Assembly (NCBI GenBank): GCA_027422505.1 | Contig: JAPQWV010000496.1 | Coordinates: forward strand, 124,001-188,000 | Reading direction: 5' to 3' | Length of the DNA: 64,000 bases | DNA from: Craterostigma plantagineum | Taxonomy: Eukaryota; Streptophyta; Magnoliopsida; Lamiales; Linderniaceae | In this document: positions 44,221-56,606 of the stretch, piece after piece | How positions within the stretch are numbered: the first letter of the stretch is position 1 | Layout: each line of letters begins with the position of its first letter | Translations under genes and position numbers: made by a program | Notes under the pieces: model-generated | Seen by the model: only the letters and a program-made list of their open reading frames with translations | Database searches by the model: none | What the model was told of the DNA's origin: nothing

Positions 44221-45447
44221 CAAAAGTTTCGGGGCAAATCTGAAATGTCCAAAAATTTGGGACAGATCACAAAATTTTAAATATTCGGGTAGGTTTGTAA
44301 TTTCCCAGAATTTTTGGGACTTAAACTGAAATTTTAAAAATTCGGGGCAGATTTGTAAATTTGAGAAATTTTTTGGGACCTAAATAGAGTTTGAGGATAA
44401 TTTTCGGGTCATTTTATAATTATCAAAGATTTTCGAATTCTAAGTTAAAACTTTCAAATTCGTGTCCTTAAAAGTAAAATTATGAGTTTGTGGGGTTTTA
44501 AAGGTAAAATTTGGAGAAATATTTTTAAATTAGGAATTTAAGTATTTTATTGAATTTTTGCGACGTAGAGTAAAAAGGATTAATTTTTGGAACCCTTAGT
44601 GAAATTCGGGGGGAGAGTTTGGTTGTTAAGGTTTCGGGCCGATCAAATCGGAACTCGGGCTTCGGGCCCGAATTATTTGGTGAATGCTAGTTTTTGAGAT
44701 CGGGCCGAGCTAATACCTTGGGCCAATATGTAATATAGAAATATCAGGAGATTATGTTGTATTTTTATATGTTGCATCTTACATGACATTTGCATAGGTG
44801 GTACGAGATAAGAGAACCGTGCAGAGTCACGGTGACGTTGTTTAGTGTTGATGAGTGGGGTAGTTTATGATCAAGTGATGGTCGTCGAATTTTATGAGTA
44901 GTGAGGTTAGGACTAACGCGCGTGTTGCCTTTAGTTCCTAACCCTCGGGCCCTGATTGTGATGAGATGAGTTGAGATAATGATGAGATATGAGAAAAGAG
45001 TCGAGCGTGCATTTTGTGAGATGCGTCAGGATGCTAGTCGAGTGAGAGCATTTGCATTTGCATATTTTCATCCACTGGGCAAATGCTCAGGGTTTACGTG
45101 TGTAGGTACGAACGAGTCGGACGTTGAAAAGCGTCACGACTAGGCAGCTGATGGCGGTGACTCCACGGACTTTTGAGGGCGGCCAATACATGGGACGTGA
45201 CATGTGGATTGTATTAAAATATGTTTCGTGTTTTTTTTTACTCTGGGCTTCGGCCCAGTAAATAAATGTGTGTGTTGTTAAACATTTTATATTTTCGAGT
45301 TTAGACTTTTGGGCTTCGGCAGTACTTGGATATTGTTATGTTTTAAGAAGTTTATTTATTTATTTATTTTATAAATGGGCTTTCCGCTGCTTACGCTGCA
45401 TAAACCTGCCAAAATACGTATTTGAGAAGTAGGGTTGCTATAGTAGC

Positions 45448-45722
45448 TTTGATTCTATTCAGTGTAGGAAAAGGGAATTTCAACCATAGTCTTGGCTTTT
45501 CTCTTAGTTTCTTCTAATGCGTCTATTTCTTTTGCGTTAGTAAAAACCATGAGATCCGTTAATCGTAAACCCATGTACTTGACATCATAAAGTTGTTTGC
45601 AATCAACTTTCGTCAAGCAACGTAGATTCTCAAAGCCTAAGCCAAACTTATAGTAATAGAATTCTAAGTCCATGGGTTGATTCAAGAATATAGTTTGATC
45701 AGTTTGTCCCCTTCTTACAAGA
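45448..45722 (-). pseudogene. gag: Element A gag, C-terminal extension fragment
   Basis: Minus-strand coding MDLEFYYYKFGLGFENLRCL, VDCKQLYDVKYMGLRLTDLM and KTMVEIPFSYTE, matching element C at about 48880-49100. It is cut on one side by the solo LTR and on the other by element C at 45722. The rest of A's gag, leader and 5' LTR are absent from the window. Confidence 0.88.
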
Positions 45723-46072
45723 TGTAGAAGATCAATTCTAATTGTGCTTAGATTTTATTAGCTGTCCTTGTATTTTGTGGCGTTTCTTTTATTTGTCCAT
45801 AGATTAGGATTAGCTTGTATTTATACCTAGTTTGTTTGGTATAAATACTTTGTAAACAATCGCAATCAAAAAGAAAGTTTTGGAAATTGATCCGAAAGGC
45901 TTGCAATTCAATTCCTAGAGAGAGAAACGATATTAACTTTCTCACTCTACTCGAATTCTCTCTCTTGTTCTTCATTTGAGTTTTTCGATCGAATCTCAAT
46001 GTCAATCATTGTGATCGAATTACTTAGAATTCATGCCTAGGATCATAGAGTTGTTAATCGTAGGACCTAACA
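45723..46072 (+). repeat. Element C 5' LTR (350 bp)
   Basis: TGTAGAAGATC to GACCTAACA. The TATA palindrome is at 45819-45846. More diverged from the A and B LTRs in its first 90 bp than elsewhere. Confidence 0.9.
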
Positions 46073-46074
46073 AT

Positions 46075-46086
46075 TGGTATCAGAGC
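46075..46086 (+). other. Element C primer-binding site (tRNA-iMet)
   Basis: TGGTATCAGAGC two bases after the LTR. Confidence 0.95.
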
Positions 46087-47150
46087 AGATTCGTTCTGTT
46101 TTGAATCGAAAATTGTTAGAATTGGATTGAAAATCATTTTCTGATCACTGTTCATCGAAGAACAGTTTGGCGCGAAAAATTATTTTAGATCCAATAGCTT
46201 AATCCTGTGCTTAATTGACTTGAATTTGATGTTTCTGTGGTCGTTTAAGTGCTAAATGTCGATAGCGATCAGATTTGTAGCTGTCTGAACTCTGTTTTAA
46301 GGATTAAATTGATTCTGTGATTTACTGTTTGCGAAGAACATGAAGAACACGTTCTGATTTTGATCAAATTTCGACATATTTTGCTTCATAACGTGTTTAA
46401 TTGCTTGTTCGTGCGTAGTTAGTAAATGAATGCGAGCAATTACCTGAAATTTCACTGTCTAATTCGTTGTTTTTGCTTGAATTTGTGTTAATCGTATTCT
46501 GTGATTTTTCTCGATCGTTCTAATTTTTCTCGCTAGGTTTACGATCGGATTAATTTCTCGATCGAAAAACTTGGCGCGAGAATTTTTCTCGGTCAGAATA
46601 CGAAGTCAGCGCTAGAATCGTCAATACTAGAAACGATTTTAGTTAGAGAGAGACCAATTTTGACTTTGCAAAAATCTTTTTCGAGAGAGACCAATTTTGA
46701 CTTTGCATGCGTAAAAACTTTCTCTCGAAAAACTTTTTCCGTCAGACCTTTAATGTTTGACCAGGCGAAAATCATTTACATGCGAGAAACTTTTCCAGTC
46801 AATAGATTTATTTTGACTTGTCGAGAAACTTACTAACGAACTGTTTCTTTACGATCGAAATAAATTCACGATCCGAAATTTTTCTCGACCGAACGATTTT
46901 GAGCAATTTATTTCGCTCGAAAAATATTTCGCTGACAGACTTTCTCGCACGAGAACAGTACACATTATATTCTATTTCGACGAAATTATTTTCGATAGAA
47001 CTTTAAAGATTGAATCAAAAATAATTCTCGAACTATTTTACGAATCAAACACTACTAACGAACTTTGTCACTTGTGAAGCACATTGCATCATCTTCAAAC
47101 CTTCAAAACACTTAACGAAGATCCTTCAACAACTCTACTACAAAACAATA
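46087..47150 (+). other. Element C 5' untranslated leader
   Basis: A 1 kb non-coding leader with TTTCTCGATCG-like words and a short direct repeat of GAGAGACCAATTTTGACTTT (about 46639-46658 and 46685-46704). Confidence 0.75.
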
Positions 47151-49640
47151 ATGGATGCATACTCGCTTGGAAATGACAACCGTCCACCGATCTTGCTACG
47201 TGGCGAATACACCGTTTGGAGAAGCCGCTTTCTCAATTTCATAGCTTTGAAAGATCAAGCTGAAAATTTACTGAGTTCACTAGAAGAGGGACCCGCACAA
47301 GGGTTAATATCCCCGATGATGACACAGTGACTCCTCAAATTCCCGCATCAAGGCGACTGAAGGAGCCTAGGGAGTATTCTATTGAGGAGAGGGCACGAGC
47401 CAAGGCTGATCTAGTAGCCATGAATACTCTTATGCAGGGCATCCCCAACGACATATATAGACAGATTGATAGCCTTTCATCGGCTAAAGGAATGTGGGAC
47501 GAACTGCATAGGTCGGCATAAAGGCCAAAAAGGCAAAGATCCTCACTGCTTACGACTCCTTTAAAGCAAAACTGGAGGAAAGTCTATATGAGATCTACCA
47601 AAGATACATCACTCTTCTCAACGAGATGAGGAAGAAAGAAATCACGAAGACCAACATGGAGACAAACACAGATTTCTCTCTTCCCTGCCGGCGGAATGGA
47701 AAAAGATATCCACTCAAATTCGACAGAATAAAGATCTAGAGGAGCTGGATTGCCGTGTATGACAATCTCACACAACATGAGGATGATATAAGCGAGATTC
47801 AAAAGGAGCAGAAGGGCAAACAGATCGAAGACACTGTTGCTTTAGTCTCAGAGAAGAGGAGCTCAAAGCTAAGAAAAGAAAAGATCGTTAGGCCTCCTTC
47901 ACCTTCAGAGTCGGAAGAAGAATCGGACTCGACGTTGAGCCAAATGTAAAAGCCCTAGGGAAGTAGTTGGCCTTGATAGGAAAGATGATGAGCAAGAAGT
48001 ACTTCAAGAAGAAGTCTTCAACCTCAGCCAACCGACTTCAGACTACAAGTTCTAAAAGCAAAGAACGGGCACCAGAGAGTTCCGAAGTCAAGAACCCAAA
48101 AGAGGCTAACAAATGCTTCAACAAGCCAGGTCACTTTACCAGAGAGTGCACTCTTCCGAAAAAGAGAGATGCCAACTACTACTCCAGGAAGCTCCAATTG
48201 ACTAAACGGAAGGAAGTTGGAGTAGCTCTCTTGGCCGAACTAGATCAATGGCTCGAGGACACGTCGAGCTCTGAAGAAGAAAATTTAGCTCTCATGGCCC
48301 GTCTCGACAATGAATCAGACGCCGAAACCGCCAATCAGATGGAAGATGAAAACGCATCCACCTCTTCACAAGAGGTAGACCTCCCTTCCATAATATTGAC
48401 CATGTTAGAATCGTATAAAATAGAATACGCTAATATGAAACATGAGCAGAAATGTATAAAGGAAGTAGAAGACAAATTGTCTAGGTCTAAAGAGAAGATC
48501 ACTAGTCTCGAATCCGAACTTAGAAGTTCACATACGAAGATAGAGGAACTCACTAAGAGCTTACATTCTAGGGAGACTAGTTGAGCAGTATAGTGTGAAG
48601 ATTAAAAAATTGGAGGATATGCTAGCAAATAACTCAATTGTAGGATAACAGAAGCTACCACTATGATTACTAACTTAGAAGCCCAATTAGAAGAATCAAA
48701 TGCAAAAGTTAGTAAACTTTGTGTAGAATTAGATGCTTGTCAAGTCTCCAAAATTACAATATAAAATAACTATGCTCTTTTAGGGGAAGAACGAAAGAAG
48801 TTATATACTAAGGTTAAAAAAAGAAGATCTTCTTGTTAGAAGGGGACAGACTGAGCAGACAATATTTTTAAATCAACCCATGGACTTAGAATTTTATGAT
48901 TATAAATTTGGCTTAGGCTTTGAGAACCCACGGTGTTTGTCAAAAGTTGATTGTAAGCAACTTTACGACATTCAATACATGGGTTTAGGATTAACAGATC
49001 TTATGATTTTTACTAATGCTAAAGAAATAGATGCTTTAGAAGAAACCAAAAGAAAAGCCAATACTAGGGTTGAAATTCCCTTCTCCTACACCGAATTGAA
49101 TCAAAGCTACAACATTAGGGAACTTCCCAAAGGTTGGAGTTTTGAGTCAATTAAACTACCCGAAGATCTTCTATTAAAGAAGAAGTACAAAATCATCATT
49201 CTGAAAATTATCTCTATATACCACCTATTGTTAAGAAAATAGAGGAGCTAAGAGGCTCATTAGAAATAGAACGAGAGAATTTTGAAGCTGAAAAGAAAAA
49301 GTTCCTAGAAGAGATTGAGAATCTCAAAGCTTCTTCAACATCCCAAGTTATTTCCCACGCTATGCCAAAAAGCTTCTTCACTCAAGCCTACTCGTGCATT
49401 TGCTCGTGCTGAAATTCAACTTCCCTGCCAGGTTCAACCCACTTGGGTTCCTAAAACAACTCCTAAGAAGACAACATAAAGGCTAAGTCTCCTAAAGCAA
49501 AACCCAAAGTTACTTCCTCGAAGGCAACTTGGGTCGCTAAAGTTCCTATCGATAATAACTTAGGAACCATATCGAAACCATAATCTAAATCTACTAATCT
49601 GAGAGGACCCATTTTTAAGTGGGTACCTAAAGCTCTCTAA
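47151..49640 (+). pseudogene. gag: Element C gag, frameshifted
   Basis: ATG at 47151 (MDAYSLGNDNRPPILLRGEY), in the same position as in B. The zinc knuckle has lost residues: KCFNKPGHFTRECTLPKK lacks the NCG step, so the CX2C pair is broken. Coiled-coil-like Lys/Glu region at about 48400-48840. The gag tail ends GPIFKWVPKAL with TAA at 49638-49640. The same tail and stop are seen in element A, so this may be the true gag end. Frameshifts at about 47305, 47520, 47750 and 48585. Confidence 0.87.
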
Positions 49641-51330
49641 ATTGTTTTTGCAGATCCATCATGTTGTACCTTGACTCTGGTTGCTCCACACACATGACGG
49701 GAAATCAGGAGCTGCTGAGCAACTATCAAGACCGACTGAATGGAAAAGTCAAGTTTGGAAACAACGATTCAGCCCCAATTCTAGGACTTGGGGATATCAT
49801 TCTGGAGAATCTGACTATAAAAGATGTCTCCAACGTCGAAGACCTCCGCCATAACTTGTTCAGCATAGGCCAGTTCTGCGACAAAGGGTTCCAGGTGGTC
49901 TTTCATGCTGACCGGTGCAGAATTTTGGATAGTCAGGACACAAAACTCCTTCAAGGACTTCGGAAATCAAATCAATACACGATAAACCTGACGTCCGTGC
50001 GGCCCTCGACAGCTGTTTGCCTCATTTCTCAAACTGTAATTCAGAGGAACAGCTTATGGCATCAAAGCATATCTCATCTCAACATCAAAGCTCTTCAACA
50101 TCTCTCAACGAAAAAGTTGGTTCACGGTCTTCCAACTATAACTTTACAAAAAGAGCAGCAATGTTCGGCGTGCCAATTAGGAAAATGAAGCGAGCATCGC
50201 ATCATATCAAACAAGTAGCCTCTACTTCACGTCCTCTGGAACTGCTACATATGGACCTTTATGGACCAATGAAGACACATAGCATAAATGGACGCAAGTA
50301 TCTGCTGGTCATAGTCGATGACTACTCTCGCTACACATGGACAAGGTTCCTCCGAACAAAAGATGAGACAGAGGACTTGATCGTCAATTTTGTGAACTAT
50401 ATTCAAAATTTGCTGCAACAGACTGTCCAAGTTATTCGAACGGACAACGGCACTGAGTTCAAGAACAAATTTCTCAGTGATTTTTATCATAAACTTGGAA
50501 TAAGTCAACAATTCCCAGCCGCCCAGACTCCTCAACAGAATGGGGTAGTCGAACGAAAGAACAGAACTTTAGTGGAAGCAGCACGTACGATGGTAATTCA
50601 CTCAGGCCTTCCATATTTCCTATGGGCTGAAGCAGTAAATACCGCCTGTTCCACTCAAAACAGGACGATTTTTCACAAGCGCTTCGACAAGACTCCGTAC
50701 GAAATTATCAACAAACGAGTACCCAACATCTCTTTCTTCAAATTATTCGGGTGCAAGTGCTTTGTGGCGAACGACAGAGAGCACCGTGCTAAGTTCGACC
50801 CTAAAGTACTCGAAGCCACTTTCATCGGGTATTCTTCAACCTCAAAAGCGTACAGGGTATATATCAAGTCCAATCGCACGATCAAAGAAAGCTACAATGT
50901 CACTTTCCACGAAGTGGCACAGATGGCTCCTGCACACCTCAGTTCAGAAACCGTACCTAACCAGATAGCTTCTGAATATAACAGTTCAGAACCTGTTTTT
51001 CACTGGTGTGTTGGCACAAAACCAACAGAAGATGGCAACAACTCCGAATTCAACGTCGGAAGAAGCAACGAGACTTGCATTAGACGATTTGGACTCTCTC
51101 TTTGAGCCAGTATATCGGTCACACACTGCTACAGCTACAGTGGATTCTCCACCCGACGAGACCGACGTACCAAGATCTTCTCACGTCCCTACCTCACCCG
51201 ATTCAGAATTGCCACAGAATAACGAAGAACCTCCAGTGGTTATTGAGGAAGAATCATCAGATACGATCGATCCAAGTGCAGAATTGGAACTTCCTCAAAC
51301 AATTGATCAATCGGAGATGTAGGAAATCTA
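49641..51330 (+). pseudogene. pol: Element C protease and integrase, best-preserved copy
   Basis: Protease YLDSGCSTHMTGNQELLSNY (DSG intact), then the GAG-pre-integrase zinc region (LWHQSISHLN, CSACQLGK) and a near-continuous integrase: LELLHMDLYGPM, VIRTDNGTEFKN and QQNGVVERKNRTLVEA give all three catalytic acids. The C-terminal part (LFGCKCFVANDREH, KFDPKVLEATFIGYSS, YRVYIKSNRTIKESYNV) follows. A frame change near 50184 and another near 51005 interrupt it. It serves as the reference for the deletions in A and B. Confidence 0.92.
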
Positions 51331-53008
51331 GACCCACAGATGGCTGATGCATCGACTTCAGCCTTGCCTCATGAGCGCAAGTGGACTAGAGGTCATCCGG
51401 TTGGTCAGATAATTGGCGATCCTTCGGATGGAGTGAGGACACGTCGTCAACACAGTCGCTTCAGCTGCTTGTTAAGTACAAATGAGCCTACCAAGGTAGC
51501 AGACGCACTTCAAGACCCGGATTGGGTAATAGCGATGCACGATGAAATTCATCAATTGGAACGTCTTCAAGTGTGGACCTTAGTACCCCGTCCGCATGGG
51601 AAAACAATTGTCGGAACTAAATGGATATTCAAAAGCAAGAAGAGTGAAGATGGTGAAGTGATCTAGAACAAAGCAAGGCTAGTTGCGAAGGGATACAATC
51701 AATAGGAAGGCATCGACTACGACGAGACATATGCTCCTGTTGCCTGAATCGAAGCTGTCCACCTTCTTTTAACTTATACGGCTCACAAAGACTTCAAAGT
51801 CTACCAAATGGATGTTAAGACTGCCTTTCTCAATGGCGTTTTAAAAGAAGAAGTCTATGTCGCTCAGTCGGAAGGTTTTGTCGATCAAAAACATCCCGAT
51901 CACGTCTATCGTTTGGACAAAGCTCTCTACGGACTAAAACAAGCCCCTCGTGCTTGGTACGATGTCATGAGTGAATTCCTCGTGAAGTCTAGATTCATAC
52001 AGACAACGATAGACACAACCCTCTTCATCAAATGACAAAACAAAGATCTGATGGTCGTCCAAGTATACGTCGACGACATCATCTTCGGATCAACTAATCC
52101 ACGGCTTTGCACGAAGTTTGGAGATCTAATGACAAGCAAGTTTGAAATAAGTCACATGGCAGAGATGCAGTTCTTCTTAGGACTACAAGTCAGGCAACTC
52201 GAAGATGGGATTTTCATCGCCAGACAAAATACATCAAGGATATTCTGAAGAAATTCCATCAAGATCATAGCAAGCCTCTCAGCACTCATATGTCACCAAG
52301 CTGCAAGTTGGATGCAGATCCCTCTGGAAAATCGGTCGACATCACGCTGTATCGCAGCATCATTGGATATCTTCTCTACCTCACCTCAAGCCAGCCAGAT
52401 ATCATGTTTTCTACCTGTTTATGTGCCCGTTTTCAAGCTGATCCCAAAGAATCCTATATGCTCGCGGTTAATAGGTAACTACGTTACCTTAAGAGCACTT
52501 CTACCCTTGGATTATGGTATCCAAAGGGTACGAATTTCAAACTTATCGGCTATACTAACGCTGATTATGCAGGTTGCCGAATGGACAGGAAAAGCACGTC
52601 CGGTGGCGCTCAATTTCTGCGCGAAAGCTGGTCTGCTGGTCATCCAAAAAGTAGAACTGCGTGTCAACTCCGACGGCCGAAGCGGAATACGTGGCTGCCG
52701 CCAATTGTTGCTCCCAGATGCTGTGGATGCGGACTCAGCTTCGCGACTATGGGTACATTTTAAATAATATACCCATATATAGTGATAGTCAAAGTGCTAT
52801 CGCTATCACTTCCAATCCTGTTCATCACTCACGCACAAAACACATAGATATTAGATATCACTTTATCAAAGTTCATGTAGAAAAAGGCACCATAGATATG
52901 TATTTCGTGAACACGGAGCACCAACTAGCTGACATTTCCACCAAGGCATTGGATGAAAAACGATTTCAATTCCTTGTCGGAAAATTAGGCATGTTGAATC
53001 TTCCGTAA
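51331..53008 (+). pseudogene. pol: Element C reverse transcriptase and RNase H
   Basis: ALPHERKWTRGHPVGQIIGD linker, DWVIAMHDEIHQLERLQVWT, VPRPHGKTIVGTKWIF, then stops at about 51664, 51703 and 51745. [35 protein letters not shown] and the YVDD box at 52066-52077 follow. Frame changes near 52210 and 52480 precede RNase H (MDRKSTSGGAQF; TAEAEYVAAANCC; HHSRTKHIDIRYHFIKVHVE; LGMLNLP), with its stop at 53006-53008. Confidence 0.92.
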
Positions 53009-56000
53009 TATGTGCTTTACCTGATCTTCTGTGCTACTAAATGCTCTATGCTATGTGTTTTCTTTGCTTATTTGCTTTATCTTGCGTGAAATAAATAATT
53101 TTTTTTTAAAACAAAAATAATTCAAAAACATTATAAATATATATAATTTAGGGGGATGACGAAATCCTTTAGGATGCTTTGATCTAAAGTCACTTAGAAT
53201 TTTTCCCCGACAAGCGATCGATTTAATTGCTTAATTTTGTCAGTCTAAGTCGCATTCTTGTGTCTAAAGGTCATTAGGTTGCTCCACTAGACACAAAGCC
53301 ACTACACATATGTCATGATTTGCCTTGTTATTTTCCTTTCTTTGGATCTATTTCTCGAGTGAGTCACACATCGATTACTTGTCTTAACTAGTGATACTTG
53401 GCTTCATATTCACCTTGCCTTAGATCGTTAGGAAAATGATAAGGGCGCTTAAGTTATTCCTAACTCGGCCTTATAAAATTTTTCCCTCACATTAGCCCTT
53501 AGTCATCCACTTTGAGCCATCTCCGATGTCCTTTTCTTCCTTTGAATCCCATTCCTAGCCTTCAACCGTATTCTATACTCTTCGGATGGTTGTTCAAACG
53601 AGAAAAGTAAGGGGAGAAAACAAAAAAAAATGAGGATGATGACAAAAGAAGGCATTGATCAACGCGCAAAAATCAGACCAAAGGAACCTGCCTTCCGACT
53701 ATCTCTTAGAAGGTGGCATGGATCCTGCTGTGAACACCAACGATAATCTCGTACGCTCGTCAGAACGGCTGGAAAGAGGAGCACCACGAAGTGAACTTCT
53801 CCAACGATAATCCGGTCTTATATCGGGAAACGAGAAGAGGAGCAGCCTTGGGTACGAGTTCCATAACCGTGAACTTTTTCAAAAAGATAATCTCTGAAAC
53901 CTCTATAGGGATTAAGAGAAGAGGAGCACTGTATCGGCCCGAGAACCAACAAGAAGAACTTCGCCTACGATAATCTCCTATAGCCTCGTGGAGAAGCGGA
54001 GCTTCAGCTTGAGCATAGCATAAAAAGAGATAGATATTAAAAGAAAAGAGGAAGAGAAGATTAAAAAAATAATATAATAATAAAAGACGCCGAAAAAAAA
54101 AAGGAGACGGATGTAGAAATGGAAAATGACGAAGAGATAAGCTCGCTTTCCTCTTAATTCATTCCCTTCTAAGTCCTAGCCAAACCAAAACCCTTACAAA
54201 ACCCTTTGATTCCAAACGACGGTCTCTCGCTTAGGTGAAATGATTAAAAAATTGCCTCGATCACAGGTAGTTTGACTTAAATTGCTTGTGTTGACTTGAG
54301 TGATAAAAATATAAAAAAATATTCCCAAGTTAAAAATAATAGAGTGCAAGAGTGAACCTAGTGAGAGTTGTCGAAATGGACCAGTCTATGAACTTAGGAC
54401 TTTAGTTTGACGACGTGACTTGTCGGCATTTTTCTTTTTTCAAAAGTCTCGTAAAATTTTAGGTGTGACGATTGATCAAAGCAAAATAATCTGAACCCTG
54501 TAATATAATAAAACTAATATTCATAAAAAAATATTTTATTATATCTGTATCCATATATAGATAAATATTTCGCACATTTTGACATGAAATGTTATGTTTC
54601 ATATGCGTTGAATTAAATAAATGCGAACTTCTTTAGTTTGTCGCACATTCTAAATGCAATTAAATGCGATAAATTTTTCATTGCCCTTACCCTCACGCGA
54701 TATCTTCAATACATGTTTTTGGGGACCATGTATATGTGCTTACTAGGTAAATTGCGTATTTTTTGCTTGTTACTTGAATTGATTTCATATGTTTGTTAAG
54801 TCAATTCTTACGCATCATTTGAGGGGGGGGGTAAATATAAAAATCGTGCATTAGCTCCAAATATTTTTGCCGTTTTTCTCTAAGTATTTCAGATTTCTTC
54901 AAACAAAATAGAGTAAGACGTCGACACTACAAGACAAGGAGCTATTGTCACAGACCAAATATTTCAAAGGAAAACATGCCAAAAATAATTGATGATTAAC
55001 TCTATTATTTCTAACGTTTTTTCTCTAAGTGGTACAGATTTTTTATTCTGTCAGGGGAGCTAGACGTTACTACACAGAAGTACTTACAATCGAGAAATTG
55101 GATATAAGAATTAATTGGCAATCATATGTTTCTCGATCGTAAACAGGGTCGGGAACGATTTTGATTGGCCGCGATAATTTGCGATCGAGAAATTGAATTG
55201 AAGAGAAATTTTCGAATCAATATTTCTCGAGCGCAAATAGTAATGGGCCTGGTCCATTTAATCGCAAAACGTCCAATCGCAAACCCAACATTGACTTACA
55301 GCGAGTTAATAAAAGTTCACTTTTTGTCAGTCGAAAAACTTTATCTCACGCAAACCTAAATCGCAAAAATTTCTCTCTCGAAAAACTTTCACAGATAGTT
55401 CAAATCTCTCACAAATCTTTCGATTTTCAACACCAAATTGTCTGTTTAAGGTAGAAATGAGATTCATTTGACATTTGCGTGCGATTTAACTCCATTAGCA
55501 TCTGCATTTTATTGTTTTTGCATGATTAGTATTAGATTCTCGACTGTTCTTCAAACTGAGAAAACCGTATACTATTTTATAGTGATTAGGCATGTTTACG
55601 AGTTTAATCTAGGTTAATGCCTGCACTTAAGATAGTTTCGATATTTTCTTTAAATCTAGTAGTTTTAACTTTCGAAAAAATGCATCTTAGACCACTAAGT
55701 TGAGTTTTGAAAGAAACTGGGTATTTGAATGTTTGAAGCCATCGAAGAACTTTGTCAATCACAAAGAATCTTAATTGAATTGCGATTCAATTGAGATACT
55801 GTTTGTATCGAATTAGTTTTAGATAGCTAAATTCTGACTTAGTCACTAAGAAAGAAGATTTTGACCGAAAAATCACTTACCGTCGAGAAATCTAATTAGG
55901 ATTTTCTGCAAGCGAAAAATTTAAGCGCTGAATAGACAATTTAGATGCAAATTAGATCGAGCGTAAAACTTACTATCGCAAAATAGAATTTTCGATTTCA

Positions 56001-56606
56001 TTTTATTTCGATCGCAAAAATTTAGCAGCGAAAAATTAATTTTTCAACGCATAATTTTTCGATCGTAAAATTCGCCACTTAGGATTTAATTGATCGGAAA
56101 AATTTCTTGACGATTGACTTAGTTTTCTTTCGTTGACTAATTTCTCGATAGAAAAATATCGCAGCGAAAATTTCACTTAGGATCGGAAATCACGTATTGC
56201 TCGACAAATTTCAAATCGAAAAATTTTATTCAATCGAGGAAATTTTTCGACAGCAAATTTACCTGAGAAATAATATCTCGATCTTAAATTTATACGGAAT
56301 TTTTCTCGATCGTAAAATTGGTCGGCTACAGTCCATAATTCCGACTTCAACACTTAGTTTCTTTTTAAGTCTTTTACACTGTAGCGAACATTAAGCGAAT
56401 AAAAATTTTCCGATCGCAAAATTAAACGCAACTGAAATCAATGCATAGGAAATCGATTTGAAAATCAAATTTTTCGAGCGTAAAGTATCTCGGCATGAAC
56501 AGTCCACGCGTTATATGTTTCATTCGAAATTACGAACATGCAGTTACATTTTTCAAAATCAATCATACTATATGCATACTACACGATTTCAATTCAAAAT
56601 TCATCA
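53009..56606 (+). other. Element C spacer between RNase H and ORF3
   Basis: Non-coding, in the same layout as A and B: conserved first 330 bp, four GATAATC units (53742, 53806, 53886, 53969), a G-rich tract at 54821-54831 matching the polypurine-like site of B, and a TCGATCG/AAAATTT-rich last 1.4 kb. No recognisable gene. Confidence 0.75.
53738..54005 (+). repeat. Four degenerate 64-83 bp tandem units in the element C spacer
   Basis: Each unit runs GATAATCTC..., then GAGAAGAGGAGCA, then GAACTTC. The same four-unit block is on the minus strand of A (about 21510-21770); B keeps one unit (33512). Confidence 0.8.

Larger units (their letters stand above)
42598..45447. mobile_element. Tekay solo LTR with 5-bp target duplication GTAGC
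   Basis: LTR 42603-45442 (2,840 bp) is flanked by GTAGC at 42598-42602 and 45443-45447. It starts TGTAATACCCGT, like the T2 LTR, and ends GGTTGCTATA (final CA mutated to TA). No internal Tekay coding sequence remains, which is the signature of recombination between the two LTRs of a full element. Excising it with one GTAGC restores element A gag, aligning with element C at 49090-49140. Confidence 0.92.
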
